Below are positions 34,795 to 43,977 of a stretch of 64,000 nucleotides of DNA, piece by piece (the stretch's first letter is position 1; each line of letters opens with the position of its first letter). Where the stretch lies: NCBI RefSeq assembly GCF_003259435.1, contig NZ_QLMA01000002.1, forward strand, positions 744,001 to 808,000, in the 5' to 3' direction. This stretch comes from Chitinophaga dinghuensis (GTDB lineage Bacteria > Bacteroidota > Bacteroidia > Chitinophagales > Chitinophagaceae). The notes under the pieces are model-generated. The model did no database searches, was not told the origin of the DNA, and saw nothing but the letters and a program-made list of their open reading frames with translations. The translations under genes and the position numbers were made by a program.

Positions 34795-37560
34795 TTAAAC
34801 GACCAGGTTAATCATTCTTCCTTTAACGATAATGATTTTACGCAGTGGTTTACCATCGATGTATTTCTGTACCTGTTCATTGGCCAGAACGGCAGCCTGG
34901 AGGCCAGCTTCGTCCATATCCAATGGGAGACTCATCTCGGTTTTAGTTTTACCATTGATGGCGATTGGGTAAGTAAAGTCGCTTTCTTTGGTATATTCTT
35001 CCTTGTACACCGGATAAGGCGCATTCAGGATGCTTTCATTGAAACCAACCAACTGCCACAGTTCCTCTGCAATATGTGGCGCATAAGGCGTCAGCAGGAT
35101 CAGCACCGATTCCAGGATATTGCGTTTATGGCAATTCAGGGTAGTCAAGTCGTTCACACAGATCATGAAAGCACTTACGGCCGTGTTGAAAGAGAAGCTG
35201 TTGGTAGCGTTGTCAATCTTGTTGATAGCAGTATGCAATACTTTCAGTTCCTCCGGAGTAGGATTATCGTTGGTGACGATCAGTCCTTTTTGCTCGTCTA
35301 CAAACAGACGCCAGAGTTTCTTCAAGAAGCGGTGTACGCCTTCAATGCCCTTGGTATCCCATGGTTTAGATTGTTCTACAGGACCGAGGAACATTTCATA
35401 CATGCGGAAGGTATCAGCGCCGTATCTGTTAACGAGATCGTTCGGATTTACTGTATTGAACAGTCGCTTACTCATTTTTTCTACTTCCTGGCCACAGATA
35501 TACTGGTCATTTTCCAGGATGAAGGTAGCATCAGCATACTCATTCCGCCATGCTTTGAATTTCTCCACATCTAATACTACGCCATCCACGATGTTAACAT
35601 CCACGTGCAGCGCATCTGTATCATATTGGTCTTTCAGGCCATAGGAAACAAATTCATTGGTGCCACGTACACGGTATACAAAACGGGAAGAACCCTGTAT
35701 CATACCTTGGTTAATCAGTTTTCTGAAAGGCTCATGAAAACCGATATATCCCAGATCGTAGAGGACTTTTGTCCACATACGGGAGTACAACAGGTGTCCT
35801 ACCGCATGTTCGGTACCGCCTACATATACATCCACCTGGTTCCAGTAATCCGTGATTGGACGATCCGCGAAGGTATGGGTATTGTGAGGGTCCATATAGC
35901 GGAGGAAGTACCAGCTACTACCTGCATAGCCAGGCATTGTATTGGTTTCACGTTTTACGCCCGGAGCAATATTTACCCAGTCGGTAATATTGGCCAGTGG
36001 ACCTTCCCCTTCTGGGCCTGGTTTATAGTTTTCAATATGCGGGAGTTCCACCGGCAGGTCTTTTTCTTCTACTGCATAAGGAACGCCATCTTTATAGATG
36101 ATGGGGAATGGTTCGCCCCAGTAACGTTGACGGCTAAACCCTGCATCGCGCATTTTATAGTTGATCTGACGGCGGCCGATGCCCATTTCTTCCAGTTTGC
36201 TGATCACCATGTCGGCTCCTTTGCGCATATCTACGCCATCCAGGAAGTTGCTGTTCTGGAGGATCGCATCTTTGGTAGGATTTGCTTCTTCTCCGGTGAA
36301 AGCGTCGCCGATGATGTTGGTGATAGCCAGGTTAAAGTGGCGGGCGAAGTTGAAATCGCGCTGATCGCCGCAAGGAACCGCCATGATAGCGCCGGTGCCA
36401 TAGCCAGCCAGTACATATTCCGCAATCCATACAGGTACTTCGCGACCATCCAGTGGATTAACCGCATAAGCGCCGGTAAAGCAGCCGGTGATTTGTTTTA
36501 CGTCCGACATACGCTCTCTTTCAGAGCGGCTCTGAACATATTCCAGGTAGGCGTCAATGGCAGCCTGCTGCTCAGGAGTGGTGATTTTCTTTACCAGCTC
36601 ATGTTCAGGGGCGATTACCATGAAGTCCACGCCGAAAATGGTATCCGGGCGGGTGGTGTATACCTCGATTTTATCGTCGGAGTTCTTAACATTGAATTTG
36701 ATCTCAGCGCCCTGGCTCTTCCCGATCCAGTTACGTTGCATTTCCTTCATAGCATCGCTGAATTCCACCGTTTCCAGTCCTTCCAGGAGGCGGTTGGCGT
36801 ATTCAGTGATACGGAGGAACCATTGGCGCATTTTCTTTTTCACAACGGGGTATCCGCCGCGTTCGCTAACGCCGTTGATGACTTCATCGTTAGCGAGAAC
36901 GGTACCGAGGGCTGCACACCAGTTTACCTCTGCATAGGCCAGGAAAGCCAGGCGGTATTGCATGAGGATATCGCGCTGTTCTGTTTCAGAATAGCTGTTC
37001 CATTGTGCTGCAGTGAACTGGATCTGTCGGTCGCCTGGGCAGGTATGGTGGATATTACCTTCTTTCTGGAAGATTTTCACCAGTTCGCTGACAGGCTCCG
37101 CTTTTTCGGTGCTGCGGTTATACCAGCTTTCAAATAACTGGAGGAAAATCCACTGCGTCCATTTGTAATAGGATGGGTCGCTGGTGTTGATTTCCCTGGA
37201 CCAGTCGTAGCAGAAGCCGATATTATCCAGTTGCTCACGGAATGTTTTGATGTTATGGGCGGTGGTCACAGCAGGGTGCTGACCTGTTTCCAGGGCATAT
37301 TGTTCTGCTGGCAGGCCAAAAGCATCGTATCCCATGGTATGAAGAACGTTATAGCCTTTTAGTCTTTTATAACGTGCATATATATCCGTAGAGATGTATC
37401 CCAGCGGGTGACCTACGTGTAGGCCCGCACCGGAAGGATAGGGGAACATGTCCAGCACATAACATTTGGGCTTAGTGCTGTCGTTTTTTACGCGGTAGGC
37501 ATGGGAGTTCACCCATTGTTCCTGCCATTTTTTTTCAATCGCCCTGAAATTGTACTCCAT
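34795..37560 (-). CDS. leuS: Leucyl-tRNA synthetase
   Basis: A 921-residue class I synthetase from the ATG at 37560 (M-E-Y-N-F-R-A-I-E-K-K-W). The frame extends 22 codons further to 37626 but that part is not family-like. The HIGH motif is G-L-H-V-G-H-P-L-G-Y, and KMSKS is V-E-K-M-S-K-R. The CP1 editing domain lies between (T-T-R-P-D-T-I-F-G). It charges tRNA-Leu. Length is a little above the E. coli protein (860), as in other Bacteroidota. Confidence 0.96.
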   Translation of the reverse strand: MEYNFRAIEKKWQEQWVNSHAYRVKNDSTKPKCYVLDMFPYPSGAGLHVGHPLGYISTDIYARYKRLKGYNVLHTMGYDAFGLPAEQYALETGQHPAVTTAHNIKTFREQLDNIGFCYDWSREINTSDPSYYKWTQWIFLQLFESWYNRSTEKAEPVSELVKIFQKEGNIHHTCPGDRQIQFTAAQWNSYSETEQRDILMQYRLAFLAYAEVNWCAALGTVLANDEVINGVSERGGYPVVKKKMRQWFLRITEYANRLLEGLETVEFSDAMKEMQRNWIGKSQGAEIKFNVKNSDDKIEVYTTRPDTIFGVDFMVIAPEHELVKKITTPEQQAAIDAYLEYVQSRSERERMSDVKQITGCFTGAYAVNPLDGREVPVWIAEYVLAGYGTGAIMAVPCGDQRDFNFARHFNLAITNIIGDAFTGEEANPTKDAILQNSNFLDGVDMRKGADMVISKLEEMGIGRRQINYKMRDAGFSRQRYWGEPFPIIYKDGVPYAVEEKDLPVELPHIENYKPGPEGEGPLANITDWVNIAPGVKRETNTMPGYAGSSWYFLRYMDPHNTHTFADRPITDYWNQVDVYVGGTEHAVGHLLYSRMWTKVLYDLGYIGFHEPFRKLINQGMIQGSSRFVYRVRGTNEFVSYGLKDQYDTDALHVDVNIVDGVVLDVEKFKAWRNEYADATFILENDQYICGQEVEKMSKRLFNTVNPNDLVNRYGADTFRMYEMFLGPVEQSKPWDTKGIEGVHRFLKKLWRLFVDEQKGLIVTNDNPTPEELKVLHTAINKIDNATNSFSFNTAVSAFMICVNDLTTLNCHKRNILESVLILLTPYAPHIAEELWQLVGFNESILNAPYPVYKEEYTKESDFTYPIAINGKTKTEMSLPLDMDEAGLQAAVLANEQVQKYIDGKPLRKIIIVKGRMINLVV

Positions 37561-37813
37561 ATATGGTTGCAGCTGAGTGGTTAGCAAGCGGATATACAAT
37601 ACATCCTGCCCTAACCACGTTATCAAAATAATATAATATGTTATGCCAGCAGAAGAGCCGGTTTAGCAAAATAATGTTAAATTCATTAATACAACAATGA
37701 TGAACCCATACAACTTTTTATATTGCCGTTCGAAAATGCCGGAATGTTTTGGCTGGCAAAATTAAACACATAACTACTAATTTTTATTATTTTCGCCGAT
37801 AAACTACAGATTA

Positions 37814-38686
37814 ATGGCGCAACCAGGAAGATCATCAGCAAAGAAGTCGAAACCATCTTACCTGTACTCCATTGTCGGAGTGGCCCTGGTACTATTCCTG
37901 CTGGGAACCCTCGGATTGGTGGTGATACATGCGAATAAACTGAGTAAATACTTCAAAGAAAGTATTGAGGTTCAGGTTATTTTGAGAGATAATGTGAAGG
38001 AGAACCAGGCTATTGCCCTGCGCGATTCCATTGCAGTAAAGCCATATGTTAAGTCCATTGAATACGTTTCAAAGGAGATGGCTGCTGAAAGATTCAAAAA
38101 AGAGTTTGGGGAGGATTTCATCAACCTGCTTGAATATAATCCGTTATACGCCAGCATTAACATTAAAGCCAACGCTAACTATGTGAATGCAGACAGTTTG
38201 AAGGTAATTGAGAATAATCTCACCCAGCAAAGTATTGTCAGGGAGATTTCCTATCAGCGTATTCTGGTAAACAAACTGAATGAGAACGTACAGCGTATCG
38301 GTATGATTGTGCTGATTATCAGTGGTGTGCTCTGTCTGGCAGTTGTTTTCCTGATCGATAATACCATTCGTCTGGCGATGTTCAGTAACAGGTTCCTCAT
38401 TAAAACCATGCAGATGGTGGGAGCCACCCGGTGGTTTATTGCCAAGCCATTCGACTTTCGCAGTATCATCAATGGCGCCCTCAGTGCGTTGATAGCCATT
38501 GCTGGTCTGTTTGCCATGATGTCTTTTGCAGATAAAGTACTGCCAGAGCTGAATGGCATGAGAGATAACCTGATGATCGGGCTCCTGTTCCTGGGAATGA
38601 TTGTTATAGGTATCGCTATTTCCCTGTTTAGTACGCACCGTTCAGTAATGAAGTACCTGCGTCTCAAACTGGATGATCTTTATTAA
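37814..38686 (+). CDS. ftsX: Cell-division ABC permease FtsX
   Basis: A 290-residue inner-membrane protein. One N-terminal helix (about 18-40) precedes a periplasmic domain of about 120 residues, then three more helices (about 163-180, 215-238, 255-275). That is the FtsX layout, which with FtsE couples ATP hydrolysis to peptidoglycan hydrolase control at the septum. ftsE is not adjacent. It heads a group with a DUF3098 gene and uppP. Confidence 0.92.
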   Translation: MAQPGRSSAKKSKPSYLYSIVGVALVLFLLGTLGLVVIHANKLSKYFKESIEVQVILRDNVKENQAIALRDSIAVKPYVKSIEYVSKEMAAERFKKEFGEDFINLLEYNPLYASINIKANANYVNADSLKVIENNLTQQSIVREISYQRILVNKLNENVQRIGMIVLIISGVLCLAVVFLIDNTIRLAMFSNRFLIKTMQMVGATRWFIAKPFDFRSIINGALSALIAIAGLFAMMSFADKVLPELNGMRDNLMIGLLFLGMIVIGIAISLFSTHRSVMKYLRLKLDDLY

Positions 38687-38717
38687 TCTTAAATTCAGAT
38701 ATTAATTCATTCATACA

Positions 38718-39008
38718 ATGGCTAAACCAATCGTAAAACCTACAGCGTCCAAAACGGCTCAACCTGAAGAACAGGTGAAAATGTTGGACATATTCCCTAA
38801 AGAGAACTATCGCATCATGCTGATAGGTATTATCGTGATAATTGTTGGTTTCCTCCTGATGCTGGGTGGTAAAAGCACTGATCCTAATACCTTCAATGCA
38901 AACGATGTATACAGCTGGCGCCGTATCACCCTTGCTCCTATTGTGATCGTGGGTGGTCTGCTGATTGAAGTATATGCCATCATGCGCCGTCCTAAACAAC
39001 AGGCGTAA
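38718..39008 (+). CDS. DUF3098 membrane protein
   Basis: A 96-residue protein with two membrane helices (about residues 33-50 and 71-88) joined by a short loop (G-G-K-S-T-D-P-N). The family is small, Bacteroidota-specific and often follows ftsX. Function unknown. A hairpin with a T-tract follows within 60 bp. Confidence 0.88.
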   Translation: MAKPIVKPTASKTAQPEEQVKMLDIFPKENYRIMLIGIIVIIVGFLLMLGGKSTDPNTFNANDVYSWRRITLAPIVIVGGLLIEVYAIMRRPKQQA

Positions 39009-39034
39009 GATTCCCATACATTATTTTATTCTCT

Positions 39035-39067
39035 ATAGCGATGACCAATACTCATCGCTATTTTTTT
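39035..39067 (+). terminator. Terminator between DUF3098 gene and uppP
   Basis: Nine-bp arms (39035-39043, 39053-39061) and a T-run to 39067. It divides the ftsX/DUF3098 transcript from uppP. Confidence 0.75.
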
Positions 39068-39091
39068 CACTTTTAACCATATAATTTCTAC

Positions 39092-39892
39092 ATGACTTTT
39101 TTTCAAGCGATCATTATCGCGATTGTTGAAGGCTTGACGGAATTTCTGCCTGTTTCTTCCACCGGTCATATGATTATCGTAAGTTCTCTGTTGGGTATCA
39201 GCAAGGATGAATTTACCAAACTCTTTGAGGTAGTGATCCAGTTGGGCGCCATCCTCGCAGTAGTAGTGCTGTATTGGAAAAAATTCTTTGTATTCGATAA
39301 GAACCGAATGAATTTTTACCTGAAACTTATTGTGGCAGTAATACCGGCATTGATTCTTGGTTACCTGTTTGGGGATAAAATTGATACGCTGCTGGAAAGT
39401 CCTATGACAGTAGGTGTTTCCCTCTTTGTGGGTGGGATAATCCTTTTGTTTGTGGATAACTGGTTCCAGCAACCTACCATTGATACAGACGAGAAAATAA
39501 ACATATTCGCCGCGCTGCGTATTGGCTTCTTCCAATGTATTGCGCTGATTCCTGGTGTGAGTCGCAGTGCCGCTTCTATTATCGGAGGTATGCAACAAAA
39601 GCTGACCAGAAATGTGGCGGCTGAATTCTCTTTCTTCCTGGCAGTGCCTACTATGGCGGCAGCTACTGGTTATAAACTGTTGAAAGGAAGAGAACTGCTG
39701 ATGGCGCATCCGGAAAACCTGAAACTTCTGCTGGTGGGCAATATTGTGGCATTTGTGGTAGCTATGCTGGCCATTAAGTTCTTCATCGATTCCCTGAAGA
39801 AACACGGCTTTAAGATCTGGGGCTATTACAGAATAGTAGTGGGATTGGCGATCATTATTGCCTTGCTGATGGGATATAAATTAGAGTTATAG
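39092..39892 (+). CDS. uppP: Undecaprenyl-diphosphatase UppP (BacA)
   Basis: A 266-residue polytopic membrane enzyme that dephosphorylates undecaprenyl pyrophosphate, recycling the lipid carrier for cell-wall and polysaccharide synthesis. Family motifs E-G-L-T-E-F-L-P-V-S-S-T-G-H (residues 10-23) and P-G-V-S-R-S-A-A-S-I-I-G-G are intact. Length is typical (about 265-275). truB, which often follows in Bacteroidota, is absent here; a terminator comes next. Confidence 0.96.
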   Translation: MTFFQAIIIAIVEGLTEFLPVSSTGHMIIVSSLLGISKDEFTKLFEVVIQLGAILAVVVLYWKKFFVFDKNRMNFYLKLIVAVIPALILGYLFGDKIDTLLESPMTVGVSLFVGGIILLFVDNWFQQPTIDTDEKINIFAALRIGFFQCIALIPGVSRSAASIIGGMQQKLTRNVAAEFSFFLAVPTMAAATGYKLLKGRELLMAHPENLKLLLVGNIVAFVVAMLAIKFFIDSLKKHGFKIWGYYRIVVGLAIIIALLMGYKLEL

Positions 39893-39903
39893 TATAACGT
39901 TAT

Positions 39904-39948
39904 AAAAAAAGGAAGCGTCTCTACTCAGTGGAGACGCTTCCTTTTTTA
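39904..39948. terminator. Bidirectional terminator between uppP and ald
   Basis: Eleven-bp GC-containing arms (39911-39921, 39931-39941) with a 9-base loop, an A-run on the left and a T-run on the right. Confidence 0.92.
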
Positions 39949-39958
39949 TGGTATATCC

Positions 39959-41176
39959 TTAACCTTTTACTGCCAGCAGCAGTTCCAGGTCTGTATATTT
40001 CAGCTTGAATTTCTCGCTCAGATGGTAGTTGGTTAATGCGCCTTTATAGAGGTAAATACCATTTCGCACGCCGCGCTTTATCCATACCAGGTTTTCAAAA
40101 CCGCCATCATCGGCCGCTTCCACAAGGAGGGGCATCAGTACATTAGAAATAGCTTCTGAGGCTGTACGTGCAAACCCGGAAGGAATATTAGGCACACAGT
40201 AGTGCACCACATCGTACTTTTTGAATACCGGGTTTTCGTGCGTAGTGATCTCTGAAGTTTCAAAGCATCCACCGCGGTCAATGCTAACGTCTACGATAAC
40301 AGAACCGGCTTTCATATTACTTACCATGGATTCTGTCACCACAATAGGCGTACGGCCACTTTGACTGGAAAGTGCGCCCACGGCTACATCCGCGTTGCGC
40401 AATTGTTCTGCCAGTACTTTAGGCTGGATAACGGAAGTGAATACACGCACACCAATGTTATTCTGGAGGCGTTTCAGTTTATAGATATTGTTATCAAATA
40501 CTTTTACGGATGCACCCAGTGCCAGTGCAGTTCTGGCAGCAAATTCTCCCACAATACCAGCGCCAATTATCACAACTTTGGTAGGAGGGATACCGGTAAT
40601 ACCACCCAACAGGATGCCTTTTCCTTTGTTGTCGTTGCTGAGGTATTGTGCGGCAATCAGCATTACAGCGCCACCGGCAATTTCACTCATCGCACGAACA
40701 ATCGGATAAGTACCTGCGTCGTCTTTGAGATTTTCAAAAGAGAGCAGGGTGATACGTTTGTCCATCATCTTTTGCACCTGGTATGCTTTGAGGGCGGCCA
40801 GATGAATAGGGGAGATGATGATCTGGTGAGGGTGCAGCAGCTCTATTTCCTCATCGGTAAGGGGAGCTGATTTCAAAATAATTTCTGCCTTGAATACTTC
40901 CTTACGGTCGTATACGATTTCGGCGCCAGCCTCGGAGTAATCGGTATCGTAGTAATGAGAAGCGTCTCCTGCTTTGTGTTCTACTACTATATGATGTCCG
41001 TGGGCCGCGAGAATGCTTACTGCGTCAGGAGTGAGGGCAATACGGTTCTCCTGGAAAGAAGATTCTTTTGGGATACCGATGTATAAACGGGAATTTTTTG
41101 TAGGTATATCCAGCGTTTCTTCCAGTGGTGAATAGGTAAAGCCAGCACTCACTACAGGTTTTTGCCTTTGCTCCAT
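39959..41176 (-). CDS. ald: Alanine dehydrogenase
   Basis: A 405-residue NAD-dependent enzyme interconverting alanine with pyruvate and ammonia. The N-terminal catalytic lobe has P-K-E-S-S-F-Q-E-N-R-I-A-L-T-P and a catalytic His in S-P-I-H-L-A-A-L. The Rossmann motif is I-I-G-A-G-I-V-G-E-F-A (about 203-213), and V-S-I-D-R-G-G-C-F-E follows. About 30 residues longer than the classical enzyme at the N-terminus. In Bacteroidota it commonly lies next to tsaE, as here. Confidence 0.92.
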   Translation of the reverse strand: MEQRQKPVVSAGFTYSPLEETLDIPTKNSRLYIGIPKESSFQENRIALTPDAVSILAAHGHHIVVEHKAGDASHYYDTDYSEAGAEIVYDRKEVFKAEIILKSAPLTDEEIELLHPHQIIISPIHLAALKAYQVQKMMDKRITLLSFENLKDDAGTYPIVRAMSEIAGGAVMLIAAQYLSNDNKGKGILLGGITGIPPTKVVIIGAGIVGEFAARTALALGASVKVFDNNIYKLKRLQNNIGVRVFTSVIQPKVLAEQLRNADVAVGALSSQSGRTPIVVTESMVSNMKAGSVIVDVSIDRGGCFETSEITTHENPVFKKYDVVHYCVPNIPSGFARTASEAISNVLMPLLVEAADDGGFENLVWIKRGVRNGIYLYKGALTNYHLSEKFKLKYTDLELLLAVKG

Positions 41177-41221
41177 ACGGTCAGTATTATTCTGTGTTTA
41201 AAGGTAACTATCAAAGATACA

Positions 41222-41659
41222 TTATTTGTTTCGTGTGCCCGCCTCGGCCAATTTCCTTTTTTGGTCAGGCAAAACGGATAATTCCAGGTGGATAGTATCG
41301 GCAGGGAGTATGGCAGCTATTACCTGTGGCCATTCCACAAAACTAACTGCATCCTGGTATATGGTATCTTCCACACCTGCTGTAATCGCCTCATCCTCAT
41401 CACGTAACCGGTATAGGTCCAGATGATATATCCGGCGTATTTTCCCTTCCTGATCCCGGTAATTATATTCATTAATAATGGAAAATGTAGGACTTGCTGT
41501 CGTGTCTTCTACGCCGGCAGCAGCGCACAACGCTTTTACAAGTGTCGTTTTTCCTGCTCCCATAGGGCCTTCCAGGGTAAATACCTTTCTGTTGCCATAC
41601 TGCTTCCAGAAATCCTTCGCTATTTCCGGTAATTCTTCCAGTGAAAATGTCCATTGCAT
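41222..41659 (-). CDS. tsaE: tRNA threonylcarbamoyladenosine biosynthesis ATPase TsaE
   Basis: About 145 residues from the ATG at 41659; the open frame starts at a TTG (41704) but the family begins near M-Q-W-T-F. Walker A is G-P-M-G-A-G-K-T-T-L, followed by S-P-T-F-S-I-I-N-E-Y, H-L-D-L-Y-R-L and V-E-W-P. TsaE helps TsaB/TsaD make t6A at position 37 of ANN-decoding tRNAs. It precedes ald by 45 bp on the same strand. Confidence 0.94.
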   Translation of the reverse strand: MQWTFSLEELPEIAKDFWKQYGNRKVFTLEGPMGAGKTTLVKALCAAAGVEDTTASPTFSIINEYNYRDQEGKIRRIYHLDLYRLRDEDEAITAGVEDTIYQDAVSFVEWPQVIAAILPADTIHLELSVLPDQKRKLAEAGTRNK

Positions 41660-41662
41660 CAA

Positions 41663-41670
41663 CAAATTTA
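41663..41670 (-). promoter_or_regulatory. Promoter -7 element of tsaE
   Basis: TAAATTTG on the minus strand matches TAnnTTTG only 3 bp before the ATG at 41659, so the message would be leaderless or nearly so. Confidence 0.4.
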
Positions 41671-41814
41671 TCGCATTTTCAGGGATTTGATACGATTCTC
41701 TCAAGTGTATTGAATATATAAAATATGAATATTTAAATATTTGATATTTATGTAGATGAATTTGTTTTGACGCGGAGTTGCATTAATAATTCTCACTTGT
41801 AAAAGTTCGGAAGG

Positions 41815-41822
41815 TACCTTTG
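41815..41822 (+). promoter_or_regulatory. Promoter -7 element of copper ATPase gene
   Basis: TACCTTTG matches TAnnTTTG, with a TTG at 41797-41799 as a possible -33 box (15 bp spacing). The ATG at 41840 follows 17 bp later. The tsaE-copA gap is AT-rich with a small palindrome near 41728-41741. Confidence 0.5.
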
Positions 41823-41839
41823 TATTAATTCGAAATACG

Positions 41840-43945
41840 ATGACACCAATCAGTTGCAAGGTAGAAGGAATGCACTGCACCAATTGTGCATTGAGCGTTT
41901 CCAAATACCTCGAGAAAAAAGGAATGCAGGAAGTAAATGTCAGCTTTGCCACAGAAGAAGTGAGCTTTCACCTGCCTGCCGGCGCAAATTCTGCTGACGT
42001 ACTGGAAGGTATTAACCAGATGGGCTTTCGGGTAGTATTACCCGATGAAGCACCCGCCCCGGTATCCCTATACAATACCCTTACTTTCAAATTCTTTTTC
42101 TGCCTCATATTTACCCTCCCACTGTTATTACATATGTGGGTAAGTTGGCCATGGCTGCAGCATCCATGGGTGCAGTTTGGCCTTACATTGCCCGTATACC
42201 TGGTAGGGATGTGGCATTTCGGAAGAAGTGCTTTCCGCTCTCTGCTCAACGGAGTGGCGAATATGGACGTGTTGGTAGTACTCGGTTCCACTGCCGCTTT
42301 TGTTTACAGCTTTGTGGGTACTATCATCTATGGCGATCATAACTACTTGTTTTATGAAACCACAGCAGCCATTTTGACCCTCGTCTTCCTGGGAAATCTC
42401 ATGGAAGAAAAATCAGTGAAGCAAACCACTTCTGCCATTGCAGACCTGGCTAAGATGCAGATCACTACGGCGCGACTCATACACCTTGAAAATGGCCATG
42501 AACACGTCCATGAAGTGGATAACCGTACCTTAAAAACGGGCGACCTCGTCCTCGTTAATACAGGCGATAAAATCCCCATGGATGGTACTGTTTACTGGGG
42601 CTCCGGTCACGTAAATGAATCTATGATCACCGGCGAAAGCGCGCCAGTAGCCAAAAACGGCAAGGATAAAGTAATTGGAGGCACCATCCTGGAAGAAGGC
42701 AGTATCAAAATATTTATTACCGCCACTGGGAAAGATACAGTGCTGTCTTACATAATCGACCTTGTAAAGCAGGCGCAGAACGACAAGCCGCCTATGCAGC
42801 GACTGGCAGATCGTATCAGCGCCATCTTCGTTCCAACAGTTTTAGCTATTGCCATACTTACATTCCTTGGATGGTATTTTATTGGTCATACTACACTCGC
42901 TACTGCTATGATGCGCAGTATCGCAGTAATGGTGATTTCCTGTCCTTGTGCTATGGGACTGGCTACTCCAGCTGCAGTAATGGTAGGACTAGGCCGTGCC
43001 GCCAAGAATGGTATTCTCATTAAAGGTGGTCATACCCTGGAACTGTTCAAAAATATCCGCCAGATTGTTTTCGATAAAACGGGCACGCTTACTACAGGTA
43101 AACTCAGCATTGGCAAGTTTCATTTCGAAACGATGACGGAACAGGAATTCCAGCAGATTGTATACAGCCTGGAAAAATATTCTTCTCATCCTATTGCACG
43201 ATCTATCGCCACGGCCTGGAAATCAGCCGGAGAAATCACCCTGACGCAGGTGCGCGAGCATAAAGGCTTAGGCATGCGCGCCGCCGATAAAGCCGGCAAC
43301 GAATGGCAGCTGGGTTCTTTCCGCATGGCGGGCGAAGCGGCAACAGATGATAGCCATCATCTTTATCTCCTGAAAAACGGGCAACTGGTTGGATGGATCG
43401 ATTTGGTAGATGAACTTCGTCCGGAAGCTCCTGCTGTAATGGAGGCACTGGTGAAAATGGGTATCAAACCTATCCTTCTCAGCGGCGATACGCAACGGAA
43501 ATGTGAGGAACTGGCCGCCCAGGTGGGTATTACGGAGATATATGCAGAGCAAAGTCCTGAACAGAAGTTACGGAAGATAGCAGACCTCATGTCTACCGCT
43601 CCTACAGCAATGGTTGGAGATGGTATCAATGATGCACCGGCTTTGTCTAAGGCTACTATCGGTATTTCTCTTAGTGATGCAACACAGGTGGCGATGCAAA
43701 GTGCCAATGTAGTACTGCTGAATAATCACCTGGGCGCGCTGCCAATGGCGTTGGGCCTGGGGAAACATACTTATCTGACGATCAAACAAAACCTTTTCTG
43801 GGCCTTTATTTACAACGTTGTAGCTATACCTGTGGCAGCCCTGGGATTCCTGAATCCTATTGTAGGCGCAGGTATAATGGGCCTTTCAGATGTAGTACTA
43901 GCTGTCAATTCCGTAAGGTTGCGCTACAAAAGAGTCACCAATTAA
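41840..43945 (+). CDS. copA: Copper-translocating P-type ATPase
   Basis: A 701-residue P1B ATPase. One N-terminal heavy-metal domain carries G-M-H-C-T-N-C (Cys13, Cys16). Eight membrane helices follow, with the C-P-C metal site at 368-370. The phosphorylation Asp412 is in D-K-T-G-T, and the hinge is G-D-G-I-N-D-A-P. C-P-C plus a single HMA domain fits Cu(I) export from the cytoplasm. No copper chaperone or CueR-type regulator is next to it, so the control is not visible here. Confidence 0.94.
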   Translation: MTPISCKVEGMHCTNCALSVSKYLEKKGMQEVNVSFATEEVSFHLPAGANSADVLEGINQMGFRVVLPDEAPAPVSLYNTLTFKFFFCLIFTLPLLLHMWVSWPWLQHPWVQFGLTLPVYLVGMWHFGRSAFRSLLNGVANMDVLVVLGSTAAFVYSFVGTIIYGDHNYLFYETTAAILTLVFLGNLMEEKSVKQTTSAIADLAKMQITTARLIHLENGHEHVHEVDNRTLKTGDLVLVNTGDKIPMDGTVYWGSGHVNESMITGESAPVAKNGKDKVIGGTILEEGSIKIFITATGKDTVLSYIIDLVKQAQNDKPPMQRLADRISAIFVPTVLAIAILTFLGWYFIGHTTLATAMMRSIAVMVISCPCAMGLATPAAVMVGLGRAAKNGILIKGGHTLELFKNIRQIVFDKTGTLTTGKLSIGKFHFETMTEQEFQQIVYSLEKYSSHPIARSIATAWKSAGEITLTQVREHKGLGMRAADKAGNEWQLGSFRMAGEAATDDSHHLYLLKNGQLVGWIDLVDELRPEAPAVMEALVKMGIKPILLSGDTQRKCEELAAQVGITEIYAEQSPEQKLRKIADLMSTAPTAMVGDGINDAPALSKATIGISLSDATQVAMQSANVVLLNNHLGALPMALGLGKHTYLTIKQNLFWAFIYNVVAIPVAALGFLNPIVGAGIMGLSDVVLAVNSVRLRYKRVTN

Positions 43946-43977
43946 TGGTAAATTGCGGTGGTTAACATCGGATTATT

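Noticed and set aside
35605..37137. A 510-codon open frame antisense to leuS
   Set aside because: It lies entirely inside leuS on the opposite strand, has no family motifs, and its length is explained by leuS codon bias.
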